Made by a program: the position numbers and the translations under genes. DNA of 8,549 nucleotides from Synechococcales cyanobacterium 340R_concoct_173_sub (GTDB lineage: Bacteria; Cyanobacteriota; Cyanobacteriia; Leptolyngbyales; Leptolyngbyaceae): assembly GCA_025354065.1 (NCBI GenBank), contig JANXNM010000209.1, forward strand, positions 1 to 8,549. Direction: 5' to 3'. Below are positions 1 to 6,639 of the stretch, piece after piece (the stretch's first letter is position 1; every line of letters starts with the position of its first letter). Under the pieces are notes generated by a model. That model made no database searches and was not told the DNA's origin. It saw only the letters and a program-made list of their open reading frames with translations.

Positions 1-165
1 CGTCTGTCGTAAGTTTTGTCGTTCACTAATAATACCGAACAGCATAACCGTGGGGATTTGTAATATCAATACCAAAAAGCCAATTACCAAGAGGCGCGTA
101 AATTGTGAATTCATTAACCGATCGATCGGATTTGGCGTTGGGCTACTGCTAGGCGGAGACATCAT
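1..165 (-). CDS. creD: CreD-like inner-membrane protein, N-terminal fragment
   Basis: This open frame of 55 codons starts at an ATG-ATG pair (165 or 162) and runs off the left edge. The visible protein has a Ser/Pro-rich N-terminus of about 17 residues, then a short basic stretch (QFTRLL), then one hydrophobic segment at about residues 25-46, ending in GIISERQNLRQT. A single N-terminal membrane helix followed by a P(x)nGxIxERQxxR element is what I know from the CreD (Cet) inner-membrane protein family, whose members are about 450 residues long. The function is poorly defined; in enterobacteria it belongs to the CreBC regulon and affects envelope and beta-lactam phenotypes. Only about an eighth of the protein is visible, so the name rests on the motif alone. 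The gene is divergent from pepP, and both use the 180-bp spacer for their promoters. Confidence 0.6.
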   Translation of the reverse strand, partial: MMSPPSSSPTPNPIDRLMNSQFTRLLVIGFLVLILQIPTVMLFGIISERQNLRQT

Positions 166-252
166 AGATAAACCGTAAAAAAATGTGCTAGAGACAAAAT
201 CAACAAATATTTCGCTGACTTCAAGTCTAATCCCATAGATTCCAGAAATCCG

Positions 253-276
253 TACTTATGCGTCCCTACTTATGCG
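253..276. repeat. tandem direct repeat of TACTTATGCG in the creD/pepP spacer
   Basis: The 10-mer TACTTATGCG occurs at 253-262 and again at 267-276, a period of 14 bases. It lies between the two divergent genes and upstream of the pepP promoter candidate. Tandem copies in such a place could bind a regulator, but no known site is recognised, and a chance or replication-slippage duplication is equally possible. Confidence 0.4.
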
Positions 277-304
277 ATCGGTTGAAGCCGCGATCGTTCT
301 TTTT

Positions 305-333
305 TTGTTATTCTCAATGAATCTAAATATATT
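305..333 (+). promoter_or_regulatory. candidate sigma-70 type promoter of pepP
   Basis: A TTGTTA box (305-310) and a TATATT box (328-333) are separated by exactly 17 bases; they match the consensus at 4/6 and 5/6 positions. Transcription would start near 340, leaving a leader of only about 5 bases before the ATG at 346. That agrees with the lack of any Shine-Dalgarno sequence there. This is inferred from sequence only. Confidence 0.35.
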
Positions 334-345
334 CATAGCTGCCCC

Positions 346-1659
346 ATGCTTCATTCCGACTTTCAGCACCGCCGTAGTCAACTGCTTTCAAAAATTGGCG
401 GAAGTACAGCAATTTTTCGGGCCGCACCCTATGCCGTCATGCACAATGATGTCGAATACAATTTCCGTCAAGACAGCGCTTTTTATTACCTAACTGGATT
501 CAACGAAAGTGATGCCGTCGCCGTATTTGCACCCCATCACGATGAGCATCAATATATCTTATTTGTCCAACCTAAAGATCGGGCAAAGGAAACATGGAGT
601 GGTCGGCGGGTGGGCGTTGATGCGGCTAAAGAGTATTACGGTGCGGATATTGTTTATCCGATCGCAGAACTTGATGAACATTTGCCTAAATATTTAGAAA
701 AGGCTGACAAACTTTACTATCATTTTGGTATCGATCAGGCATTTAATGGGCGAATTCTTAAGCAGTATCAAAGTGGCATTCGTCAGCACGATCGTAAAGG
801 CACGGGACCATTGAGCATTGAAGATCCGATGACGGTGATGAATGGATTGCGCTTACATAAAAGTGATTATGAATTGAGTTTAATTCGTAAAGCGGTCGAA
901 ATTGCAGCGGAAGCCCATAACCTTGCTATAGAAAAGCGTAAGCCAGGGTTGTATGAGTATGAATTGCAAGCTGAAATGGAAATGCTCTTTCGACGACATG
1001 GCGGTATGGGTCCAGCCTATCCATCCATTGTGGCTTCCGGTAATAATTCTTGTATTTTGCATTACGTCGAGAACGATCGTCAAATGCAAGACAATGATTT
1101 GCTATTAATTGATGCAGGTTGCTCGTTTGATTATTACAACTCTGACATTACTCGGACCTATCCCGTGGGTAACAGATTCACACCAGAACAACGTATTTTA
1201 TATGAACTTGTTCTGAAAGCCCAACTTGCCGCTATTGAAAAAATTAAACCGGGAAATCCTTGGAATGAGTTTCATGATACTGCGGTGCGAGTCATTACCG
1301 AAGGGCTAATGGAATTAGGATTAATTGTCGGTGAAATCGATGAGGTAATTAAAGAAGAGAAGTACAAACCATTCTTTATGCATGGCACTGGACATTGGCT
1401 TGGGTTAGATGTTCATGATGTCGGCGGTCGCAAAACGGGAGATCTGTGGCATACTTTTGCTCCTAATCAGGTGATCACGGCTGAACCTGGTATTTATATC
1501 GGGCCTGACTTTGAACCTCTCGAAGGACAACCTGCCATTCCCGATCGGTGGTTGGGTATCGGCATTCGGATTGAAGATGACATTCTAGTGACAAGCGATA
1601 GTAATGAGGTCTTGACGGCGGCGGTTCCTAAAACGATCGAGGCTCTAGAACGCGTTTAA
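346..1659 (+). CDS. pepP: Xaa-Pro aminopeptidase (aminopeptidase P, M24B)
   Basis: The enzyme releases the N-terminal residue from peptides that have proline in position 2. It is a cytosolic dinuclear-metal peptidase that helps finish peptide turnover. The 437 residues match the usual bacterial length (E. coli PepP is about 440). The N-terminal domain (about 5-140) contains the family string DSAFYYLTGFNE. The pita-bread catalytic domain (about 165-415) keeps all five metal ligands: D256 (LLLIDAG), D267 (SDITRTYP), H350 in HGTGHWLGLDVHD, E380 (AEPGIYI) and E410 (GIRIEDD). H346 and H357 correspond to the accessory active-site histidines. The ATG at 346 is the only reasonable start in this frame; no clear ribosome binding site precedes it. 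The gene stands alone and ends in a strong hairpin terminator. Identification is secure. Confidence 0.96.
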   Translation: MLHSDFQHRRSQLLSKIGGSTAIFRAAPYAVMHNDVEYNFRQDSAFYYLTGFNESDAVAVFAPHHDEHQYILFVQPKDRAKETWSGRRVGVDAAKEYYGADIVYPIAELDEHLPKYLEKADKLYYHFGIDQAFNGRILKQYQSGIRQHDRKGTGPLSIEDPMTVMNGLRLHKSDYELSLIRKAVEIAAEAHNLAIEKRKPGLYEYELQAEMEMLFRRHGGMGPAYPSIVASGNNSCILHYVENDRQMQDNDLLLIDAGCSFDYYNSDITRTYPVGNRFTPEQRILYELVLKAQLAAIEKIKPGNPWNEFHDTAVRVITEGLMELGLIVGEIDEVIKEEKYKPFFMHGTGHWLGLDVHDVGGRKTGDLWHTFAPNQVITAEPGIYIGPDFEPLEGQPAIPDRWLGIGIRIEDDILVTSDSNEVLTAAVPKTIEALERV

Positions 1660-1709
1660 TTCAGTTCGTTAAACCATACAATCTAGCCGTGAAATTGAAA
1701 CTATGATCT

Positions 1710-1749
1710 AAAAATGGCATCCCAAGTTGTAATTTAGGATGCCATTTTT
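1710..1749. terminator. bidirectional intrinsic terminator between convergent genes
   Basis: A perfect 13-bp stem (AAAAATGGCATCC at 1710-1722 with GGATGCCATTTTT at 1737-1749) encloses a 14-base loop. On the plus strand the run continues as ATTTT; on the minus strand the 3' arm also ends in TTTTT. It therefore can end both pepP (stop at 1659) and the convergent LTXXQ gene (stop codon at 1817). Confidence 0.85.
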
Positions 1750-1816
1750 ATTTTAGGCTAAGGTGCCGATCGGATTATTCTCATTAACCCTTTGTATTCA
1801 CGGGATTCATAGAATT

Positions 1817-2272
1817 TTAGGTTGTTCTAGCGGACTTTGCTTTACGTGGATTCTCTGCGCGATACTTTGCCATTAATGCCTTTTGTTCAGGAGTGTAAAC
1901 GGCTTCTTGACGTGATTTAGCAGATTCGCGGATTTTTTTCAGTTGAGTTTTTTGCTCCGCTGTTAGCCCGAGTTGCTTCCACCCGCCCCGTTTGTCGCCT
2001 TGAGCGCCAGATGCTTTGATGGCCTTGAGTTGGGTTTTTTGAGCATCAGTCAAAACAGCCTCCATTTGAGCGCGGCTTTGAGTACGGATTTCTTTAAGCT
2101 GGGCTTTTTGGCTCGTCGTTAAATTAAGTTGTGTTTGCAACTGCTTCCACTGCGCCGATCGTTCCATCCGATTGCCTGTGGGAGCTGCCTGCGCATTAGA
2201 ATAGGTTGCAAATAGGGGTGCGACTATGAGCATTGCACCTGTGACCATAGAGAAAAACTGACGTGAGATCAT
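1817..2272 (-). CDS. exported Spy/CpxP-like LTXXQ-repeat protein
   Basis: This small (151 residue) basic protein has a signal peptide: MISRQ, a hydrophobic stretch to about residue 23, and a likely cleavage in SNAQA/AP near residue 29-30. The mature part carries LTXXQ-type motifs at 51-55 (LTTSQ), 74-78 (LTDAQ), 103-107 (LTAEQ) and a variant at 126-130 (YTPEQ). These mark the Spy/CpxP family, periplasmic all-helical proteins linked to envelope stress and chaperoning of unfolded proteins. Residues 51-87 and 103-139 align without gaps at 16 of 37 identical positions, each preceded by WKQL, so the protein is an internal duplication of one helical hairpin. The last residues (NPRKAKSARTT) are very basic. 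No neighbouring two-component system is seen in the window. A promoter candidate lies upstream; no good Shine-Dalgarno is visible. The exact role is not predictable. Confidence 0.85.
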   Translation of the reverse strand: MISRQFFSMVTGAMLIVAPLFATYSNAQAAPTGNRMERSAQWKQLQTQLNLTTSQKAQLKEIRTQSRAQMEAVLTDAQKTQLKAIKASGAQGDKRGGWKQLGLTAEQKTQLKKIRESAKSRQEAVYTPEQKALMAKYRAENPRKAKSARTT

Positions 2273-2308
2273 TGAGGACGCTCTAAAGAAATGTGTGTCT
2301 ACAAACTT

Positions 2309-2337
2309 ATCTTAGATTGAGGAATATCGTATGTCAT
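2309..2337 (-). promoter_or_regulatory. candidate sigma-70 type promoter of the LTXXQ gene
   Basis: Read on the minus strand, ATGACA (2337-2332, 5/6 match to TTGACA) is followed after exactly 17 bases by TAAGAT (2314-2309, 4/6 match to TATAAT). Transcription would begin near 2302, giving a leader of about 30 bases to the ATG at 2272. This is inferred from box spacing only. Confidence 0.4.
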
Positions 2338-2449
2338 GGGAGAAATGTCCCGATCGTACCTACATGCCATCTAGGACTATGGTCCTAAGGTTGAATTTTT
2401 TGTAAATTGATAGTCTTAATTTCCACCTCAACGTCAACTACAATAGAAG

Positions 2450-3802
2450 CTACCTCAGAAAACGCAACCAAACGTAAAATGCAAGGACAATCAATTGTGC
2501 AGCGGTGGCGGGAATACCATATTTAAGATAGCGACGGAATGCGATCGGTCGGCCATATTGTTGGGCAATTCCAGCGGCAACTAGATTGGATGATGCACCT
2601 ACTATTGTTGCATTTCCGCCCAATGTCGCACCGTACATCATTGCGTAAAATAGGGGTAGAACACCCTCTGGAAATTGTCCACTAAAGCCAGGAGCCAGTA
2701 TTTCAGACCCTGCAAGTCCGGCAGCGACAACGTAGTTTTTCAACAATGGGACAACAGCAATGACTAGGGGAATATTGGGCACGAGACTGGAAATAGCTCC
2801 GACTCCAAAGAGTAATATTAAAGACCCAAGAACAATGTTTTTGCCCAGAACGATCGCAAGCAAGGTAGACAAACTAGCAATTACACCTGTTTTCTCTAGC
2901 CCACCAATCAATACAAAAATAGACATAAAAAATATCAATGTACTCCAGTCGATATCCTTGAGAATATCTGGAACCTGAGCGATTCGACTTTTTTGGACAA
3001 CCAGTAATGACAATGCCGCACCCAACAGCGCAACCGTCGCGGGTGACATCCGAATCGGCAACATTTCGCCCACCACGAAAAAGATCACGACTGTAGCGAC
3101 AATAGATAATAAAAATGTGAGTGCAACAGGATGCTCTAATTCAACTTTGGGAAGCGTTTCAAGATCCCGCAATTTAGTTCGCCAAATTGTCCGCCACAAA
3201 ATCGGTAATAGCGCCAGAATCACCCCGATCGCCAGCATTCCACCAAAGCTCAATCGGACCAAATAGTCCCAAAAACTTAAATTTAGGGCACTGCCTACAA
3301 TAAAGGTGGCTGGATCGCCGACGATGGTTAGCAATCCTGAACTATTCGCAACGAGTACTAACAAAATCAGCAAAGGTACAAAATCAATAGCCAATTCTTC
3401 CGCGATCGGAGGAATTAAGGGTGCTATTAACATCACGGTTGTCGCATTGGGCAACACTGCGCAGATGGGAGTTGTGATGGCGACTATTGCGAGGAGTAAC
3501 CGATCGCCGCGCCCTTGGGACCAGCGAACAATCTGGGTGCCCAGGTATTCAAATATTTTCGTGGGTTGAAGCGATCGGACTAAAACCATCACCCCAAAAA
3601 AGAGGGTCAGGGTACTGTGACTCTTCGCGATATACTCAATTGCCTCGGGCAATGACACAATATTGACGATCACCAACAGCAGAGCACCCATAAGAGCTGC
3701 GGTGGTTAGATGCACCCATTCTGTAATTAACAGAACAATGACTCCTACAAAGGTCAATGAAGCAACTATAGGCTGCCAACTATCTAGCATTGTATTCATC
3801 AT
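2450..3802 (-). CDS. ion transporter of the ArsB/NhaD/P-protein (SLC13-like) type
   Basis: This is a very hydrophobic 450-residue membrane protein, with about 10-12 predictable helices in two inverted halves. The halves carry matching elements of the ion transporter superfamily: a first-half re-entrant region with CAVLPNATTVMLIAP (114-128) followed by GDPATFIVGSA (162-172), and a second-half VPNIPLVIAVVPL (341-353) with LGGNATIVGASSN (394-406). The GDP and GGNATxxGASSN signatures are typical of the ArsB / NhaD / melanosomal P-protein group, which move arsenite, sodium ions or anions across the cytoplasmic membrane. The substrate cannot be told from sequence; no ars regulator or reductase gene is near, so an arsenite role is not supported. 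Start codons are possible at 3802, 3799 and 3790, and none has a strong ribosome binding site. It begins 27 bases after the peptidase stop and is likely co-transcribed with it. Confidence 0.88.
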   Translation of the reverse strand: MMNTMLDSWQPIVASLTFVGVIVLLITEWVHLTTAALMGALLLVIVNIVSLPEAIEYIAKSHSTLTLFFGVMVLVRSLQPTKIFEYLGTQIVRWSQGRGDRLLLAIVAITTPICAVLPNATTVMLIAPLIPPIAEELAIDFVPLLILLVLVANSSGLLTIVGDPATFIVGSALNLSFWDYLVRLSFGGMLAIGVILALLPILWRTIWRTKLRDLETLPKVELEHPVALTFLLSIVATVVIFFVVGEMLPIRMSPATVALLGAALSLLVVQKSRIAQVPDILKDIDWSTLIFFMSIFVLIGGLEKTGVIASLSTLLAIVLGKNIVLGSLILLFGVGAISSLVPNIPLVIAVVPLLKNYVVAAGLAGSEILAPGFSGQFPEGVLPLFYAMMYGATLGGNATIVGASSNLVAAGIAQQYGRPIAFRRYLKYGIPATAAQLIVLAFYVWLRFLR

Positions 3803-3829
3803 GAAACGCGACTCAAAATTCGGCCTTGA

Positions 3830-5782
3830 TTATTTTAATAGCATCTCTTCAATAAATTTCACGGTCGTGTAAAACTCGTAATCTATATTTTTCTTTTTAG
3901 AAAAACCATGTCCCTCATCGTTGGCCATTAGATACCAAACGGGCACACCATTTTGTTTAACCGTTGCGATGATTTGTTCGGCCTCATTCAGGGGCACACG
4001 AGGATCGTTTTTGCCATGAATAACAAAGAGTGGTTTTTTAATCGCGCTGGCATTAGTAAGGGGTGAAATTTTTGTGAGAAATTCGCGCATTTTAGGTTCT
4101 CGTTCGTCACCATATTCGACCCGGCGTAAATCTCGACGATAACCTTCGGTTCGTTCTAAAAATGATACAAAGTTAGAAATACCCACAATGTCTATGCTGC
4201 CTCGAATTCTATTGTTATACTTCACCGCCGATGCCAATGACATATAACCGCCGTAACTGCCGCCTGTAATCAGGATTCGATCGCTATCTAAATCGGGCTG
4301 TTGTTTAATCCAATCTAGCAATGCACCAATGTCTTTTACGGAATCTTCGCGTTTAAATCCATTGTCGAGCGTTAGAAATGTTTTCCCATAGCCCATTGAT
4401 CCTCGAACATTAGGAAAAATCATTGCAACGCCCATTTCATTGAGAATGTAGTTGCGTCGTCCCAGAAAGTAGGGTCTTGACTGGCCTTCAGGTCCGCCAT
4501 GAATATCGATAATGACAGGTCGTTTGCCGGAAAATTTGTTTGCAATCGGTCGGTAAAGCAATCCTGAAATATTGAGATTATCAAAACTTTTCCAATTGAT
4601 CAATTCAGCATTACTAAATCGATCGGTTTTCAATCCGCCTGTTTCGCTTTCGGTCCAGCGGGTGATTGCTTTTGTTTTAAGGGCAACTGAATACACGTCA
4701 GCCGTTTGAGTGGCGGACAAAAAGGTTAGACCAAGTTCGGGATTATTCAAGTCATCTTTGCGCCAATTCACTCCAAGAATCACGCCTGTAGGTAGTTTTG
4801 GCAGTTTGATTTCTTTTCGAGTTATTGTATCTAAAACGCGCAAAATACTAATGCCCGCTTCATTGCTGACGATCGCAATATATTTCCCATCGGGCGACAG
4901 TTCAGTTGCTTCGACATCCCATGAAATATTGCTAGTTAAATAAGTCGGTTGATTGGTTTTAATATCAACATAGGCAAGTCGTGAGAACTCTGAATCCCGA
5001 TCGCTCACGATATAAATACCTTTTCCATCTTTGCTATAAAATGCACTGGTATAGGCGACTTCTGGACCTTCGGGTGTAATGCGTGTCTTGGTTCCAGTGC
5101 TAGTATCAATAGTCCAAAGATTGCTTTTATTAGCCGATAGGTATTCGATCGCGAGTAAGGTCCGATCGTCGGTTGACCAATCCAATACTGACCATCCGCC
5201 GCCTGTATTTTGAGCAATTAGTTTATTTTCTGATGGATTGGCGGGATCCATAATATAAAAATCATTGTCTTTTCCGGTGCGACGGGTTGAACTGTAGGCA
5301 ACGCGATCGGTTTTATTTGCCCAAGTTCCGAGACTATTTCGAGATTTGCCGTCGGTTAATAGTGTTGTGTTTCCACTCTCTAGATCATAGCGATAAGTTT
5401 GATTGAATTCATTTCCCCCAATGTCTTTGCTAAATATAAAGTATTTACCGCCGATCGGGGCGTAGCTACCATTACCCACGCGCTCCGGGAAAAAGGTTAA
5501 TTGTTTTCGCATTCCCAAGGGCATACTCACCTGATGCACTTGAGCAACATCACCAAATCGGGTTGAAATCAACAGTTCGCGCTTTTTGGGATGCCAGCTA
5601 TTCAGACTTGCCGATCGGAAATTAGTGTAGCGATTCACCCGATCGACGAGACGTTGTGGAACGGCTGGAATACCTTGAACTGTCAGGTTTTCACCAGGCG
5701 CAAAGATGGGTTCTGCGGCGATCGAGGGATCCGCAATGCTAAGCAAGAGAGCGGCAAGCAGAAGGGTGGTGCGATTGAACAT
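3830..5782 (-). CDS. exported S9-family prolyl oligopeptidase-type serine peptidase
   Basis: A 650-residue protein when started at the ATG at 5782. The frame is open back to an ATG at 5875, but the inner start puts a signal peptide directly at the N-terminus (MFNRTT, a run of Leu/Ala, then DPSIAAEP, cleavage near residue 22-23), so I prefer it. Residues about 50-395 form a beta-propeller of WD40/TolB-like blades (repeated units such as LSPDGKYIAIVS). The C-terminal alpha/beta-hydrolase domain (about 400-650) holds the catalytic triad: S509 in GGSYGGY, D593 in GKNDPRVP and H625 in EGHGF, plus the oxyanion-side HGGPEGQ. This layout is that of S9 acylaminoacyl/dipeptidyl-type peptidases, which cleave short peptides admitted through the propeller. 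The signal peptide suggests a periplasmic or secreted role. The ion transporter gene follows 27 bases later. Confidence 0.93.
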   Translation of the reverse strand: MFNRTTLLLAALLLSIADPSIAAEPIFAPGENLTVQGIPAVPQRLVDRVNRYTNFRSASLNSWHPKKRELLISTRFGDVAQVHQVSMPLGMRKQLTFFPERVGNGSYAPIGGKYFIFSKDIGGNEFNQTYRYDLESGNTTLLTDGKSRNSLGTWANKTDRVAYSSTRRTGKDNDFYIMDPANPSENKLIAQNTGGGWSVLDWSTDDRTLLAIEYLSANKSNLWTIDTSTGTKTRITPEGPEVAYTSAFYSKDGKGIYIVSDRDSEFSRLAYVDIKTNQPTYLTSNISWDVEATELSPDGKYIAIVSNEAGISILRVLDTITRKEIKLPKLPTGVILGVNWRKDDLNNPELGLTFLSATQTADVYSVALKTKAITRWTESETGGLKTDRFSNAELINWKSFDNLNISGLLYRPIANKFSGKRPVIIDIHGGPEGQSRPYFLGRRNYILNEMGVAMIFPNVRGSMGYGKTFLTLDNGFKREDSVKDIGALLDWIKQQPDLDSDRILITGGSYGGYMSLASAVKYNNRIRGSIDIVGISNFVSFLERTEGYRRDLRRVEYGDEREPKMREFLTKISPLTNASAIKKPLFVIHGKNDPRVPLNEAEQIIATVKQNGVPVWYLMANDEGHGFSKKKNIDYEFYTTVKFIEEMLLK

Positions 5783-5902
5783 GGCGATCGGGGGCAAACG
5801 GTTGTTGTTCACTATATCGCGTGGATTGTTTAAAATATTATGCGTGAATATTAATTCCAAGGCTGAGGTCGGCAATCATTTTTTCAAGTCGATCACTATC
5901 GC

Positions 5903-5917
5903 AATCCCATTGGGATT
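5903..5917. promoter_or_regulatory. 15-bp perfect palindrome upstream of the S9 peptidase gene
   Basis: AATCCCA and TGGGATT flank a single central T. The element lies about 120 bases upstream of the preferred peptidase start. Size and symmetry fit an operator for a dimeric regulator; it has no U-tract, so a terminator is unlikely. No known regulator site is recognised. Confidence 0.35.
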
Positions 5918-6023
5918 ATCCATAAATAGACGACTGAAGACAGTGTTGAATTTTAGATCTTGACAATTATGCTGGGCTATGATTGTATTTAGTCATGCAG
6001 ACAAATATAAATACCTAGATATT

Positions 6024-6178
6024 CGTCTCATGGGTACTATCTTCAAGCCTTGAATCAATGCATAGCCAGTATTCTGGTCTAGCGTTCGTTCTGGATGAGA
6101 GATTATTGAAGAGTGAACGCTGGTTCAGCATACTAGATATGCATCGGTGGGAGGCTTGGAGATAGTACGCTTGAGACG
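6024..6178. repeat. 155-bp long imperfect inverted repeat (hairpin, 64-nt arms)
   Basis: The left arm 6024-6087 and right arm 6115-6178 pair over 64 positions without any gap; 50 are Watson-Crick by hand alignment, and 5 more would be G-U pairs if the plus strand is transcribed. The best blocks are CGTCTCA/TGAGACG at the base, GTACTATCT/AGATAGTAC with one wobble, CAAGCCT/AGGCTTG, ATGCATA/TATGCAT and AGCGTTC/GAACGCT near the tip. The loop is 27 bases. No clear target-site duplication flanks it and there is no U-tract. It could be a MITE, a decayed pair of insertion-sequence ends, or the gene of a structured RNA; the sequence does not decide between these. Confidence 0.8.
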
Positions 6179-6250
6179 CTTACCAGTAGGTGACAAGCTA
6201 TGAGATTTCTTGTAAGGGAAAATCTGGCTTTTTCACTAAATATTTTGATG

Positions 6251-6267
6251 CTATTAAACTTTAATAG
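6251..6267. promoter_or_regulatory. 17-bp perfect palindrome just upstream of the HNH gene (operator candidate)
   Basis: CTATTAAA and TTTAATAG flank a central C. The element ends 15 bases before the HNH start codon and just upstream of the purine-rich GAGAAG ribosome binding site (6271-6276). The position fits an operator overlapping the promoter or start of transcription. As RNA it could also fold into a weak AU-rich hairpin next to the ribosome binding site. Confidence 0.5.
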
Positions 6268-6282
6268 TAAGAGAAGATCGGT

Positions 6283-6513
6283 ATGAGTCCCAAGAAAAAA
6301 CGAGCTAGAAAGGCTAACCTCATTAGTGAATTTGGTTCGCGTTGTTGGTGGTGTGAGTGTTGTCTGTCTCCAGAGAAGCTCACCCTTGACCATCTAAAAC
6401 CTAAAAGTCGAGGTGGTTCGGATTCCGAAGAGAACTTACGACTTGCGTGTTTTAGTTGTAATAATTCTCGTGGAAATAGCTTATATCCACCTCGACGGTC
6501 GGTTTTTAGCTAA
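6283..6513 (+). CDS. small HNH-family endonuclease-like protein
   Basis: This 76-residue protein consists almost entirely of one HNH (beta-beta-alpha-metal) fold. A lysine/arginine-rich start (SPKKKRARKA) is followed by a zinc knuckle C21-x2-C24, the LTLDHLKPKSRGGS core with D36-H37 (H37 the expected catalytic general base), N51 in EENLRLAC, and the second knuckle C56-x2-C59 followed by NNSRG. The last H of the classical motif is Asn (N60), as in the common HNN variant. Two further cysteines (C26, C27) beside the first knuckle are unusual. The ribosome binding site is GAGAAG with 6-base spacing. Such tiny HNH proteins are frequent in cyanobacteria, and their targets are unknown. The C-terminus ends 9 bases before the MITE-like element, so some C-terminal shortening is possible. 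Strand and order would allow co-transcription with the RNase III gene. Confidence 0.85.
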   Translation: MSPKKKRARKANLISEFGSRCWWCECCLSPEKLTLDHLKPKSRGGSDSEENLRLACFSCNNSRGNSLYPPRRSVFS

Positions 6514-6522
6514 ATCCATTAG

Positions 6523-6610
6523 GCGTTGCTAATTTAGGATATGAAGAAATTTCTGTACATATCGGAAAATTTCTCCGAATCTTTAGGAATCATACTTTCT
6601 TTAGCAACGC
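6523..6610. mobile_element. 88-bp MITE-like element with GCGTTGCTAA terminal inverted repeats
   Basis: GCGTTGCTAA at 6523-6532 is the exact reverse complement of TTAGCAACGC at 6601-6610. The symmetry continues inward with TATGA (6540-6544) against TCATA (6589-6593), giving about 23-base imperfect terminal repeats. Inside is a smaller TCGGA/TCCGA stem. No coding capacity is present. Cyanobacterial MITEs and insertion sequences with GCGTTGCT-type ends exist as I recall, but I could not check this. The flanks AATCCATT (6513-6520) and AATCAATT (6611-6618) match at 7 of 8 positions and may be a decayed target duplication, although two extra bases sit on the left side. It lies between the HNH and RNase III genes and would form a hairpin in any shared transcript. 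Confidence 0.7.
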
Positions 6611-6639
6611 AATCAATTTCAGTTAGTTAGGTGAAAATA

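Larger units (their letters stand above)
5783..6282. other. 500-bp spacer between divergent genes, rich in inverted repeats
   Basis: This spacer separates the minus-strand peptidase gene from the plus-strand HNH gene. It holds three symmetric elements, listed separately: a 15-bp palindrome (5903-5917), the long inverted repeat (6024-6178) and a 17-bp palindrome (6251-6267). No convincing protein frame is present; an 86-codon minus-strand frame across 6133-6393 only mirrors the hairpin and the HNH gene. Several weak promoter-like pairs exist on the minus strand around 5820-5880, but none is good enough to call. No tRNA or recognised riboswitch is seen. Confidence 0.7.

Noticed and set aside
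272..493. 73-codon plus-strand frame starting upstream of pepP
   Set aside because: It overlaps the conserved pepP N-terminus in another frame and shows no family motif; pepP homology (HNDVEYNFRQDS) explains the sequence.
2372..2387. TAGGAC/GTCCTA 6-bp stem with a 4-base loop as terminator of the transporter gene
   Set aside because: The stem is short and on the minus strand is not followed by a U-tract; too weak to call.
3306..3569. Plus-strand frames antisense to the transporter (also 2760-2978 and 3663-3872)
   Set aside because: They mirror the hydrophobic transporter codons and have no independent support.
5783..5875. 31-codon N-terminal extension of the S9 peptidase (ATG at 5875)
   Set aside because: The extension would bury the signal peptide that starts at the inner ATG, and it contains nothing conserved.
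6133..6393. 86-codon minus-strand frame across the hairpin and the HNH gene
   Set aside because: It is antisense to the HNH zinc-knuckle coding sequence and to one hairpin arm, has no recognisable domain, and its composition looks like a shadow.
6024..6610. CRISPR array or CRISPR-like repeats in the repeat-rich region near the nuclease genes
   Set aside because: The repeats are inverted, not direct and regularly spaced, and no cas gene is present.
6631..6639. GTG at 6631 as RNase III start
   Set aside because: The GTG lies inside the AGGTGA Shine-Dalgarno that is ideally spaced for the ATG at 6640; it remains possible but is less likely.
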